Made by a program: the position numbers and the translations under genes. Shown here piece by piece: positions 1-7,412 of a stretch of 23,242 bases of DNA. The notes under the pieces were generated by a model. It saw only the letters and a program-made list of their open reading frames with translations. It was not told the origin of the DNA and did no database searches. The stretch comes from JACQKT01 sp038063055. Its GTDB lineage: Bacteria > Patescibacteriota > Minisyncoccia > UBA6257 > 2-01-FULL-56-20. The DNA is taken from assembly GCA_038063055.1 (NCBI GenBank), contig JBBTVY010000016.1, forward strand, positions 1 to 23,242, read 5' to 3'. The stretch's first letter is position 1; the number at the start of each line of letters is the position of its first letter.

Positions 1-143
1 GCTTTTTCGCTTTTGACTTCGCCGTTACTGCCGATAATCGCGATGCCCGCGGAATCGTATCCCCGGTATTCGAGATTTTTTATCCCTTCCATTAAAACCG
101 GAAGGGCTTCTTCTTTTCCTATGTATCCGACAATTCCACACAT
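1..143 (-). CDS. glmS: GlmS, N-terminal fragment (runs off the window)
   Basis: Glucosamine-6-phosphate synthase makes GlcN-6-P from fructose-6-P and glutamine, the first step to UDP-GlcNAc and peptidoglycan. Only the first 47 codons are inside the window. They read MCGIVGYIG followed by LEYRGYDSAGIAI, the unmistakable start of the class II glutamine amidotransferase domain, with Cys2 as the N-terminal nucleophile exposed after Met removal. The start is fixed by that Cys. No SD precedes the ATG; the leader is AT-rich and a TATGAT -10 box lies 20 nt upstream (164-169), giving a predicted leader of about 14 nt. It is separated from the upstream GNAT gene by that gene's terminator, so it should have its own promoter. 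The isomerase domains are outside the window. Confidence 0.93.
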   Translation of the reverse strand, partial: MCGIVGYIGKEEALPVLMEGIKNLEYRGYDSAGIAIIGSNGEVKSEK

Positions 144-163
144 TAAATTAAAGCAAAGAGGGT

Positions 164-169
164 ATCATA
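164..169 (-). promoter_or_regulatory. -10 box for glmS
   Basis: TATGAT on the minus strand, 20 nt before the glmS ATG and after the terminator of the preceding gene. No convincing -35 is seen. Confidence 0.45.
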
Positions 170-246
170 CTAAAAAGATCTTAAATTAAGTTCTTAGGCG
201 CTGACAAATTCGGTTCTTTCTTTTTTATACTTTCTAATTTTACCAT

Positions 247-278
247 AAAAAAGCCGCGAGTACCCGGGGGTACTCGCG
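247..278 (-). terminator. Intrinsic terminator after the GNAT gene
   Basis: On the minus strand CGCGAGTACCC pairs perfectly with GGGTACTCGCG (11 bp, 255-265 with 268-278), followed by GC and six T. It lies 32 nt past the GNAT stop and isolates that gene from glmS. Confidence 0.9.
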
Positions 279-309
279 TTTGTTGGTTGCGCGCGTCTGC
301 GCATTAGTA

Positions 310-855
310 TCAGCGTTCTTCTCTCGGCACATCGACAACGTGCGACAGCTGATGCCGAAGCATCACTTCCGAACGTCCGCCATACTGGGTACGCATTCCG
401 ACTACGCCGTCGCTGAAAATCTTCATGTACGAGGCGATGGCGCGGAGATTGCCGGAATACACCCAAACGATGAAGTTGATCTGGGATTCGATGCGCTTGT
501 TGTTGTCCCTGACCCACTCTGCAACGGCCGCCATGCTGTCGTTTTGAAGGATTCCGCCAAGCCCCTTGTCTTGGAAGCTCGGCATGAGGCCGATTTGTTC
601 CAGTTCCACAACCGGAAGCGGACGCTGAAACCCGCCGTGGATTTCCCAGCCGATGTAGCCCACGACTTCGCCATCCACCTCCAAGACGAACACTTGATAG
701 AGCGGGAAGGAATTCAGGCGACACTCCATCCACTGCCTTGCGCTATCGGGCCCCCCCTGGTTGCCGCTGAAGCATGCCAGGTTGATTTCCGTGAGAGCAG
801 GCAGGTCCTTCTCTTCTGCGCGCCGTACCACAGACTGCACGCTATTATTTGTCAA
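310..855 (-). CDS. GNAT-family N-acetyltransferase (GC-rich, possible recent acquisition)
   Basis: A 181-residue protein with the GNAT fold. The first strand and helix are around VVRRAEEKDLPALTEI (9-24). The central strands include FVLEVDGEVVGYIGWEI, and the acetyl-CoA pyrophosphate loop is QDKGLGGIL, matching the Q/RxxGxG/A motif A, followed by a helix and the NFIVWVYSGNLRAIASYMK segment typical of motif B. The substrate cannot be predicted. The start is a TTG, chosen because AAGGAGG lies four bases before it (860-866); the next in-frame GTG is too far from that site. A perfect SD is exceptional in this window. GC is also high (36 of 60 bases at 481-540 against 23 of 60 in rsmH at 6121-6180). 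The gene sits between yvcK and glmS and has its own terminator. I infer recent transfer or a different translation regime; the family call itself is firm. Confidence 0.82.
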   Translation of the reverse strand: MTNNSVQSVVRRAEEKDLPALTEINLACFSGNQGGPDSARQWMECRLNSFPLYQVFVLEVDGEVVGYIGWEIHGGFQRPLPVVELEQIGLMPSFQDKGLGGILQNDSMAAVAEWVRDNNKRIESQINFIVWVYSGNLRAIASYMKIFSDGVVGMRTQYGGRSEVMLRHQLSHVVDVPREER

Positions 856-942
856 AGTGCCTCCTTAGTTAAGATAAGTATTCCATCGGTTGATGAAATT
901 ACTTCTATCAAAGCATTTTTTCGTTGGAGAGTCAAGAGAAGC

Positions 943-1911
943 TCACTCGCCGATTTTTCGAAGAATTCCGACAATAATCTGCCCGAGTTTATCCGGATCA
1001 TGTCGAATCAAAGTGCGTTTTACAAAATCCCCTTTTTGCGGCCTTGGGAACTTCTTGTTGATGAGATTTCCTAAAATGTATTTTCTTATCCTGAAGCGCC
1101 CGTTTTTTACCATATGCTCTCCTTCGTGGGCATAACGTTTGAGTATTCGCGGCGACGGCTTTTCTTTATTCACAATCACATAGTCAAGTTTACTTTTAAC
1201 ATGGCTCTCGATCAGAGATACAAAATCAGCGACTGCATAGCCATCGGTGTGGCCTTCTTTAGTCATAAGATTGCATACATATACTTTTTTTGCCTTCGTT
1301 CGTGCAATGGCTCGCGCGATGCCCGAAACCAAAAGGTTTGGGACAAGACTTGAGTAAACATCTCCGGGAGCAATCACAACGAGATTGGCTTCGCGTATGG
1401 CGGCGACAGCTTTTGGGTTGGCGCGCGCTCGCGGTTCGAGGATCATTTTACTTAGGTCGCGAAGGTTGGAATTGTGAATTTTGCTTTGGCCGCGTATCGC
1501 CTTTCCATTTTTGAGATAAGCCACGAGCCGCACTTTGTCGAGGGTGGCGGGAATAACCTGTCCCTCCAACCGCAATACCTCCGAAGCCCTCTCGACTGCT
1601 TTGTCGAAACTGCCGGTGGTTTTTTCAAGCGCCGAAAGAAAAAGATTTCCAAATGAGTGGCCCTTTAATCCGCCGTCCGAAAAGCGATAGTTCATAAGTT
1701 TTCGCATATACTGACCCGACTTGGAAAGCGCGACCAAGCACTGGCGTATATCGCCGGGCGGCAGGACCCCCAGTTCGTCGCGCAGTATACCGGTGGAGCC
1801 GCCGTCGTCCGCCATGCTTACTATTGCGCTAAGATGCACCGGATATTTTTTAAGGGCGCTAAGCACGGTAAAAGTTCCCGTTCCTCCCCCTATAACAACT
1901 ATATGTTTCAT
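943..1911 (-). CDS. yvcK: YvcK/GlmR family (CofD-like) UDP-sugar-binding regulator
   Basis: A 322-residue member of the YvcK/CofD-like family. The nucleotide-binding start GGGTGTF is at residues 8-14, followed by SMADDGGSTGILR (about 32-44) and PPGDIRQC (about 51-58); IAPGDVYSSLVPNLLV lies in the second half. In Bacillus, YvcK (GlmR) binds UDP-GlcNAc, is needed for growth on gluconeogenic carbon and stimulates GlmS. Here it is two genes upstream of glmS on the same strand, with only the GNAT gene between, which supports the same wall-precursor role. Length matches the family. The start is the ATG before KHIVVIGGG, and no SD is visible. Upstream is tRNA-Glu with an AT-rich spacer. Confidence 0.93.
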   Translation of the reverse strand: MKHIVVIGGGTGTFTVLSALKKYPVHLSAIVSMADDGGSTGILRDELGVLPPGDIRQCLVALSKSGQYMRKLMNYRFSDGGLKGHSFGNLFLSALEKTTGSFDKAVERASEVLRLEGQVIPATLDKVRLVAYLKNGKAIRGQSKIHNSNLRDLSKMILEPRARANPKAVAAIREANLVVIAPGDVYSSLVPNLLVSGIARAIARTKAKKVYVCNLMTKEGHTDGYAVADFVSLIESHVKSKLDYVIVNKEKPSPRILKRYAHEGEHMVKNGRFRIRKYILGNLINKKFPRPQKGDFVKRTLIRHDPDKLGQIIVGILRKIGE

Positions 1912-2002
1912 TGGCTTATCAGTATCCTAAACTAATATCCGAAAATTAATCAATATCCAATAATTGAGAATGTCATAAACAAGTTTGATTAAAAAAATTT
2001 TG

Positions 2003-2075
2003 TAGCCTCAAGGGGAATCGAACCCCTGTTCCAACGTTGAGAACGTTGTGTCCTGGGCCATTAGACGATGAGGCC
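2003..2075 (-). tRNA. tRNA-Glu(CUC)
   Basis: A full cloverleaf on the minus strand: acceptor GGCCTCA with TGAGGCT (a G-U closes the end), a D-arm like other tRNA-Glu, anticodon stem CAACG/CGTTG with loop TTCTCAA giving anticodon CTC, and T-stem AGGGG/CCCCT with the TTCGATT loop. The discriminator is A. CCA is not encoded (ACAAAA follows), so it must be added by the nucleotidyltransferase. A T-run follows within a few bases and probably ends transcription. Confidence 0.96.
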
Positions 2076-2110
2076 ATATCTCAATTTTCAAAACGAGTTT
2101 GCAAATTGGT

Positions 2111-2134
2111 TCATTGAAAATTCATTGTAAATTG
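2111..2134. repeat. AT-rich spacer repeat, copy 1
   Basis: A 24-bp AT-rich sequence upstream of tRNA-Glu matching 22 of 24 bases at 3522-3545. It is not coding. Confidence 0.5.
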
Positions 2135-2152
2135 GTGTTTAGAAATTGTAAA

Positions 2153-3436
2153 TTATACGGCTTTTATCGATTCCACGATTTTTTTAAGTTCCATGGAATG
2201 CGACCCTTTTACAAGGATAAGGTCGCCCTTTTTAATAACTTTTTCGACCGCATCGACGGCTTCATCGGCGCTGTAAAAACTCTGTATGTTTCTTTTCGAC
2301 AAACCATTTTTTCTGGCAGCTTCGGCAATAAGTTTCGCCGCTTCGCCAACCGTCACAAGAACATCGACTACCTGCGCCGCTGTTTTGCCGACTCTTTCGT
2401 GCGCTTCCATGGAATATTCTCCCAGTTCCAACATATCGCCGAGCACCGCTACTTTGCGCCTGCCCGGCAAATCGCCGAGGGTGTCGAGCGCGGCGTTCGT
2501 GGACAACGGGCTTGCGTTATAAGAGCTATCCATAACGGTTGTTCCCTTCACGCCCGGGAAAAGCTCCATTCTTGACGGAGCCGGCCGGTAACACTTTAGC
2601 GACTCGGAAATTTTAATGAGGTTCAGACCAAAAATCAAACCGACGGTTGCGGCGGCTCCGGCCGCATACGCCTGAGTTTTTCCGAAAGCGCCGTCTATTC
2701 TCACTGGAATAGAACTGCCTCCATATTCCATTTTAAAGGAAACGCCGACGGGCTTCTTGTCTTCAATATTATTTTCGAAATTTGTCAGCCGCAATTCCGC
2801 TCCCCTTTTGAAACCGAAAGTGACGACATGCGCCCGCGTTCTGTCTTTGAGTTCCATAACCGTGTCGTCGTCATAATTCAAAATCGCAAAGCCGGCCGAC
2901 GGCAGATGTTCTATCAATCTTGATTTCTCGCGGGCCACTTCTTTGGCACCGCTGAAAAATTCGACATGAGCGGGTATGTCGCCCACCGCGGTAATAACGC
3001 TTATATTGGGACGGGTTATTTCAAGAAGTTTTCTCAAATCGCCCGGCCTATCGGCGCCGTATTCCAAAACCAGAATTTCAGGATAACCGCGCTTTTTTAC
3101 AATCAAATTTAAAATTCCCACAGTCATGACTTTCAGCCAAAAAAAAGCTTTCCTGATTCTCTTTTCTCCGACAGGTGTGTCATGACTTACGACTTTCATT
3201 TCATCGTCGGAAAAATCGCCGATAATCGCCAATGGCAGGCCTAGTTCGCTGTTAAAGTTCCCTCTCGAAAATCTGGTGCGTCGGCTGGGACCGAGCACCG
3301 CCGCAATGGCGAGTTTCGCCGATGTTTTGCCGACACTTCCGGTAACGCCGATTATCCCCGGCCTGTATCGAAGAATCATATATTGCGCCAGTTTTTTAAT
3401 CGTCCAAGTTAAAATTGTGATTAATATATCTTTCAT
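2153..3436 (-). CDS. murF: MurF-like UDP-MurNAc-tripeptide:D-Ala-D-Ala ligase, short N-terminus
   Basis: The ATP-dependent ligase that adds D-Ala-D-Ala to UDP-MurNAc-tripeptide. The Mur P-loop VTGSVGKTSA is at residues 31-40, followed by GNFNSELGLP (about 59-68), an acidic/His ATP-binding segment (EYGADRPGD, DIPAHVEFF), the Mur middle-domain YDDD region, and the C-terminal glutamate-ligase domain with RMELFPG, DSSYNASPLS and VAVLGDMLELG. Length is 427. The P-loop comes about 75 residues earlier than in E. coli MurF, so the usual UDP-substrate-binding N-domain is missing, replaced by a hydrophobic helix (about 4-22) that may tether the protein to the membrane. I recall this short form from other CPR genomes. 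It is the last gene of the dcw block, 167 bp after ftsI. No SD. Confidence 0.88.
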   Translation of the reverse strand: MKDILITILTWTIKKLAQYMILRYRPGIIGVTGSVGKTSAKLAIAAVLGPSRRTRFSRGNFNSELGLPLAIIGDFSDDEMKVVSHDTPVGEKRIRKAFFWLKVMTVGILNLIVKKRGYPEILVLEYGADRPGDLRKLLEITRPNISVITAVGDIPAHVEFFSGAKEVAREKSRLIEHLPSAGFAILNYDDDTVMELKDRTRAHVVTFGFKRGAELRLTNFENNIEDKKPVGVSFKMEYGGSSIPVRIDGAFGKTQAYAAGAAATVGLIFGLNLIKISESLKCYRPAPSRMELFPGVKGTTVMDSSYNASPLSTNAALDTLGDLPGRRKVAVLGDMLELGEYSMEAHERVGKTAAQVVDVLVTVGEAAKLIAEAARKNGLSKRNIQSFYSADEAVDAVEKVIKKGDLILVKGSHSMELKKIVESIKAV

Positions 3437-3484
3437 AATTTTATTAATTCATTAATGTTATCAAATTTTCAATTTCTAATTTCC

Positions 3485-3533
3485 AATTTTCATTGAATTT
3501 ACAAATGTTTCGATAATTGAATCAATGAAAATT
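3485..3533. repeat. 12-bp inverted repeat in the ftsI-murF spacer
   Basis: AATTTTCATTGA at 3485-3496 is perfectly complementary to TCAATGAAAATT at 3522-3533. It lies in the 167-bp AT-rich spacer between ftsI and murF, with no T-run after it, so it is not an obvious terminator. Confidence 0.5.
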
Positions 3534-3545
3534 AATTGTAAATTG
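3522..3545. repeat. AT-rich spacer repeat, copy 2
   Basis: Matches 2111-2134 at 22 of 24 positions, in the same orientation, in the spacer between ftsI and murF. Confidence 0.5.
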
Positions 3546-3603
3546 ATAATTGTAAATTAAAAATTATTTTCCATTATTCTTTATTCATAATTCATCATTC
3601 AAA

Positions 3604-5244
3604 TCATAATCTGTCCGGCGGAATATTATAATAGTTGAGAATAAACTGGGATAAATCCCTGAAAGCCGGCACAACCGTCAATGCCGCCACAGGGGCGCCT
3701 TCCGACTCGTCTAATTTTATGAGAATTATGAAACGCGGACTGCTTGCCGGACCGAATCCAACATATGTGTTAATGACATTGTCCGTGTATGTTTTATTCT
3801 TGAAATCCGGGACATAAGCGGTTCCGGTTTTACCGGCTATTGAATAGCCGGATAGTTTGGCAACGCCGGCTTTGTCCACCGCGGAAATCATCATTTGCGT
3901 GACAAGATTGGCCGTGGATGAACTGATAACATTACCAAGAGATTTTGGCTCCAAAGCCGCGTTGACGTAAGGACGCATCATCTGCCCGCCGTTGGCTATT
4001 GAAGCTACGGCTGTGATAAGCTCGAGCGGCGTCATGGCTATTCCCTGGCCGAACGAGGCAGTCGCGAAATTAACTTGCGGAACGTAACTGGCAAAAAGGG
4101 GCTTCAAACTGCCGGCCAGCTCGCCCGGCAAATCAATTCCCGTTTTGTCTTTAAGGCCGAATTTGACGAGATAGTTTCTGAAAATATCATTGCCTATTTT
4201 ACTCTCGGCGAAAACCGCGCCCACGTTTAAGGAATTTTCTATCACCTTAGTCATTGTAATGATGCCGTATGGTCCGTGCGTTTTAAAATCGTGATTTTCG
4301 ATTTTTTTTCCGCTGACTACAACCATTCCTTTGTCGTTATAAGTGGTTTCTGGGGTTATTTTTCCCGAATCTATTCCGGCTGCCATTGTTATGACTTTTA
4401 CCACCGATCCGGGCTCGTAAATTTTCTGCACGGCCGGGTTAAGAAAATCCCCTATGTTCGCCTCCGAATAATTATTGGGGTCGAAATTGGGATAACCGCC
4501 CATCGCCAGAATTTTTCCAGTCGAAGGTTCTTCTATTATAAAAGCCCCGCTTTTGGCTTTGTTGTTTTTAACAAGATTTGCCAAAATCTTCTCGGACTCC
4601 GTTTGTATGTTCTGGTCTATCGTGAGAGTCAAATCTTCTCCGTTTCTCGGCTGGATGAGCTTGCCGCTTTCGGTCCGCCCGGGAATGCCGTTCAAGGATT
4701 CTTCATAAAACTTTTCCAATCCGTATTTTCCGCTTTCGCCGTTATCGCTGTTGTTCGGGCCGACAAATCCCAAAACTTGCGAAGCAAGCTGACCGAAGGG
4801 ATAAAACCTTTCCGGCTCTAAATCGACGAAAATGCCTCTTATCTGTTCCTCGCGGACTTTATCAACAACGGACTGGTCGGCTTTTCTTTCCAAAAGAACA
4901 TAGTTGCTCGTTTTGTCGGAAAACTTTTTTTCCAATCCCGAAGGCAAATCGGAAATTATTTCAATAATCCTGTTGTAAGTTTCCTTGGCGTCTTCGACGA
5001 GCTTTGGCACGGCGTAAATCATCGGAAAATCTTTTTCTATGGCCACCGCGAGTTTGTTTCCGTTTTTATCCGAAAAATAAATGGTTCCTCTTTTGGCGGC
5101 GACCATTCCCGAAGCTGTATATTGCGACTCTGCTCTCGCAAGATAATAATTTCCTTTGTTTATCTGAACTTGATACAGCCGGAAAAATAAAAAAGAATAG
5201 CCAACGGCTATCAAAACCACCAAAACCAGAAAACGTCTGTTCAT
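3604..5244 (-). CDS. ftsI: Class B penicillin-binding protein, FtsI (PBP3) type
   Basis: The septal peptidoglycan D,D-transpeptidase. It has 546 residues: a short cytoplasmic start, one membrane helix (about 5-25), a PBP dimerisation domain (about 45-200, including AAKRGTIYFSDKNGN) and a transpeptidase domain. All three catalytic motifs are present: SxxK as S280-V-V-K283 in EPGSVVKV, SxN as S338-L-N340 in ENSLNVG, and KTG at 472-474 in AGKTGTAY. The location right after the FtsL-like gene in a dcw cluster supports the division form over an elongation PBP2. No PASTA domain follows; the protein ends at IPPDRL. The ATG is set by the positively charged start before the membrane helix. No SD. Confidence 0.93.
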   Translation of the reverse strand: MNRRFLVLVVLIAVGYSFLFFRLYQVQINKGNYYLARAESQYTASGMVAAKRGTIYFSDKNGNKLAVAIEKDFPMIYAVPKLVEDAKETYNRIIEIISDLPSGLEKKFSDKTSNYVLLERKADQSVVDKVREEQIRGIFVDLEPERFYPFGQLASQVLGFVGPNNSDNGESGKYGLEKFYEESLNGIPGRTESGKLIQPRNGEDLTLTIDQNIQTESEKILANLVKNNKAKSGAFIIEEPSTGKILAMGGYPNFDPNNYSEANIGDFLNPAVQKIYEPGSVVKVITMAAGIDSGKITPETTYNDKGMVVVSGKKIENHDFKTHGPYGIITMTKVIENSLNVGAVFAESKIGNDIFRNYLVKFGLKDKTGIDLPGELAGSLKPLFASYVPQVNFATASFGQGIAMTPLELITAVASIANGGQMMRPYVNAALEPKSLGNVISSSTANLVTQMMISAVDKAGVAKLSGYSIAGKTGTAYVPDFKNKTYTDNVINTYVGFGPASSPRFIILIKLDESEGAPVAALTVVPAFRDLSQFILNYYNIPPDRL

Positions 5245-5331
5245 CTTTTAATTATTTTTTTGGGTTTGCGCCGAATATTCAACGTATACAAAATAACATT
5301 TTTTATGATAAAACAAATTTAAATAAAAATT

Positions 5332-5658
5332 TTATCTGGTTTGAGAAGCAGCCAGGTTCCCGTCCAGCTGGCCGCTTATTTTCAGATATTGCGGATTTTT
5401 TTCCTCAATAAGGTTTCTGTTGTTCGAAAATTTTTGGAGGTTGACTTCGTCCAAAAGGGCGAAAATTTTGTCCTGAAGTTGAGATTTTTCGGTTTGCAGC
5501 TTTCTTATGTCGAGTTCCGCCGCTAAAATCTCGTGTTCCAGGTTTACGGAACGGTTGTAAGACGAAATAACCAAAACAGAAGCAAGGAGCGAAACGCCCA
5601 CAAGGGCTCCAATGACATAATTTATAAGGCTTTTTTGTTCGGGTTGGAAAAAGGTCAT
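5332..5658 (-). CDS. FtsL-like small membrane coiled-coil protein
   Basis: A 108-residue protein with a short cytoplasmic tail, one membrane helix (about 13-33) and then a leucine/charge-patterned coiled coil (about 38-75, NLEHEILAAELDIRKLQTEK). This is the FtsL/DivIC architecture: a bitopic division protein that pairs with FtsB/DivIC and activates FtsWI. Sequence identity within the family is always low, so the assignment rests on topology and on position, exactly between rsmH and ftsI where ftsL sits in most bacteria. No SD. The gaps are 33 bp to rsmH and 87 bp to ftsI. Confidence 0.72.
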   Translation of the reverse strand: MTFFQPEQKSLINYVIGALVGVSLLASVLVISSYNRSVNLEHEILAAELDIRKLQTEKSQLQDKIFALLDEVNLQKFSNNRNLIEEKNPQYLKISGQLDGNLAASQTR

Positions 5659-5691
5659 TTTTGTTGTTTTTGGTGATTTGTCGCTTTTTAT

Positions 5692-6582
5692 TTAAATTAC
5701 TTTGGCGGCCCGGAGCATAGCCGAGCGGCTTCGAGGATTTTTTAAAGCTTCCTCCCTGGTCGGCCTTATCGGTTTCGGAGTCAAAATTTCCAGTTCGCCC
5801 TGCTCCGCCATCCGCCTGAATATTTTTTTAACTATCCTGTCTTCAAGCGAATGAAAACTGATAATGACTGCGCGACCCGCCGGTTTAAGTATCTCCGGAA
5901 GTTTTCTGATTATATTCTCGATATTTTCAAGTTCTTTGTTCGCGTAAATCCTCAACGCCTGAAAAGTCCTTGTCGCCGGTTCGATACGCCCTCGTTCGTA
6001 ATTTTTCGGCAGGGCGTTTTTTATCGTTTCATTCAGTTCTCCGGTCGTTTCTATGGGTTTTTCTTCTCCGCGTCTTTTTATCGCCTCAGCTATTTTTCTT
6101 GAAAAACGTTCTCCGCCTAATTCAAAAATTATGTCGGCCAAAGTCCATTCGTCCAATTTTTTCAGAATTTCTCTGACCGGAGCGGCGGAATTATCGTAGG
6201 TCATCAGAAGCGGTTCGTCCTTTTTAAAACTGAACCCGCGTCCGGATGATTCGAGTTGTTCCGAGGAAAATCCCAAATCTAGAATCAATCCGTCGGCTTT
6301 CGGCAAATTTTTTTCTTTAATGATTGCCGGTGAATCCGCATAATTTCCGCAAGCCAATATCAAATTTTTTTTCTCTATGGCTTCCTTCAAGTCCTCGCTC
6401 CGTTTTAAATTTTCAATCATCGATTCATCCCAATCAATTCCTAAAAGTTTTCCTCCGTGGCCGATTATTTTCAGAATTTCCCTGGCATGTCCTCCGCCGT
6501 CAATCGTGCCGTCTATGAAAAAATTGCCAGGCTCCGGTTTCAGAAGCTCGATTACTTCACCGAGAAGGACCGGAATGTGCAT
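5692..6582 (-). CDS. rsmH: RsmH, 16S rRNA (cytosine-1402-N4)-methyltransferase
   Basis: Methylates N4 of C1402 in the decoding centre using SAM. It has 296 residues. Motifs in order: HIPVLLGEV at the start, the SAM-binding loop DGTIDGGGHA (24-33), LLGIDWDESMI, GLILDLGFSSEQLE, GFSFKKDEPLLMTYD, the family signature ATRTFQALRIYAN, and SFHSLEDRIVK near the end. Length and order are normal for the family. It follows mraZ in the standard dcw order with a 69-bp spacer that carries TGACAAT-type short repeats. The target base C1402 is retained in the 16S fragment at the far end of this window. No SD. Confidence 0.95.
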   Translation of the reverse strand: MHIPVLLGEVIELLKPEPGNFFIDGTIDGGGHAREILKIIGHGGKLLGIDWDESMIENLKRSEDLKEAIEKKNLILACGNYADSPAIIKEKNLPKADGLILDLGFSSEQLESSGRGFSFKKDEPLLMTYDNSAAPVREILKKLDEWTLADIIFELGGERFSRKIAEAIKRRGEEKPIETTGELNETIKNALPKNYERGRIEPATRTFQALRIYANKELENIENIIRKLPEILKPAGRAVIISFHSLEDRIVKKIFRRMAEQGELEILTPKPIRPTREEALKNPRSRSAMLRAAKVI

Positions 6583-6651
6583 TGGAACTATGACAAAATT
6601 ACAATAACCATGACTTAATAATATTTGTCATCGTTATCATCATTGTCATTG

Positions 6652-7083
6652 TCAAATACCGAGTTCTCCCAACTTCTCGGCTATTTCTTCCGAGGCGCTT
6701 TCCGTTTTCTGTTTATAGCGTTCCCAATTGTCCTTGTCCCAAATTTCCATCCGGTTATAAAGTCCGGCGACAACAGCCTCTTTTTTTAGGCCGGCGTAAT
6801 TGCGTAGATAATCGGGTATGAGAATTCTTCCCTGTCCGTCGGGCAAAACATCGCTCGCCCCGGCAAGCATCAACCTTACGAAAGCGCGCGAGTTGGACTG
6901 ACTAAGCGGAAGCGCCATAAGTTTCTGTGCCAGCGATTCCCACTCTTTGTTGGCAAAAACGAAAAGGCAGTTATCAAGTCCCCTGGTGATGATGGCTCCC
7001 GGCAACAACTTTTCCCTGAACTTAGACGGGATCGCCAACCGACCTTTTGAATCCAAGTTATGTTTGTATTCTCCTAATAGCAT
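6652..7083 (-). CDS. mraZ: MraZ, dcw-cluster transcriptional regulator
   Basis: A DNA-binding protein of the SpoVT/AbrB-like fold that binds TGGG-type repeats in its own promoter and controls the dcw operon. It has 143 residues with two tandem half-domains, each bearing the DxxGR signature: DSKGR near residue 14 and DGQGR around 80. The start is the ATG before LLGEYKHNLDSKGR, which is where the family begins; an in-frame upstream ATG would add about 28 residues encoded by the structured leader and is rejected. Upstream lie a promoter and an array of TGGGGA operators, so autoregulation is likely. No SD. It is first in the mraZ-rsmH-ftsL-ftsI-murF block. Confidence 0.95.
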   Translation of the reverse strand: MLLGEYKHNLDSKGRLAIPSKFREKLLPGAIITRGLDNCLFVFANKEWESLAQKLMALPLSQSNSRAFVRLMLAGASDVLPDGQGRILIPDYLRNYAGLKKEAVVAGLYNRMEIWDKDNWERYKQKTESASEEIAEKLGELGI

Positions 7084-7114
7084 TGTTTTATTAAAACTTC
7101 GACATAATGAGCGG

Positions 7115-7206
7115 TTTAATCTTTGAGAAGCTATCGGAAGTCGCGCAGGCGGCTGAGATGCAGGCAAATTTTCAGCAGAAAATTATGCCGGTTCTCAAAG
7201 ATTAAA
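7115..7206. repeat. 15-bp perfect inverted repeat in the mraZ leader
   Basis: TTTAATCTTTGAGAA (7115-7129) is exactly complementary to TTCTCAAAGATTAAA (7192-7206). The 62 bases between hold a smaller perfect stem, AATTTTC/GAAAATT around AGCA. In RNA this would be a long-range helix in the mraZ leader between the operators and the start codon. Confidence 0.75.
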
Positions 7207-7216
7207 TTGTGAATTA

Positions 7217-7262
7217 TCCCCAGAAACCCTTACTTATCCCCAAATCTATCCACAATTCCCCA
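7217..7262 (-). promoter_or_regulatory. MraZ operator array (TGGGGA repeats, 10/20-bp period)
   Basis: On the minus strand TGGGGA occurs exactly at 7217-7222, 7237-7242 and 7257-7262, that is every 20 bp. Degenerate copies (TAAGGG at 7227-7232 and TGGATA at 7247-7252) fill the 10-bp positions between. MraZ is known to bind tandem TGGG repeats at 10-bp spacing upstream of mraZ. The array begins just after the predicted transcription start, fitting repression. Confidence 0.8.
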
Positions 7263-7272
7263 CTTGGTATTC

Positions 7273-7300
7273 ATATTAAAGCATCTATTAGATGAGTCAA
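7273..7300 (-). promoter_or_regulatory. Promoter of the mraZ operon
   Basis: Minus strand TTGACT (7295-7300), 16-bp spacer, TAATAT (7273-7278). The start would be near 7266, immediately before the MraZ repeats, giving a leader of about 180 nt. Between this promoter and the terminator at 7413-7442 (7301-7410) I see only AT-rich sequence. Confidence 0.7.
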
Positions 7301-7412
7301 AACAGATTAAAAAAATTTTCCTGTGCCGAAAAACCATTGATTTATTTATATAAAATAAAATTATTATCCCAGGATATCAACAGATTATTAAGTTATAAAA
7401 ATTTTAAAAATG

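Noticed and set aside
280..1074. A 264-codon plus-strand frame covering the GNAT gene
   Set aside because: It is antisense to a recognisable GNAT with a perfect SD, and its translation has no recognisable domain; high GC creates long shadow frames.
7084..7167. Longer start for mraZ
   Set aside because: It would translate the inverted-repeat leader and add about 28 residues not found in the family, which begins at MLLGEYxHxxDxKGR.
7214..7254. Cluster of TTATCCCCA/CTATCCACA resembling DnaA boxes, possible origin
   Set aside because: The regular 10/20-bp spacing, the position just after the mraZ promoter and the TGGGGA core fit MraZ operators better; only one site is close to a DnaA box, and no dnaA/dnaN or AT-rich unwinding element is adjacent.
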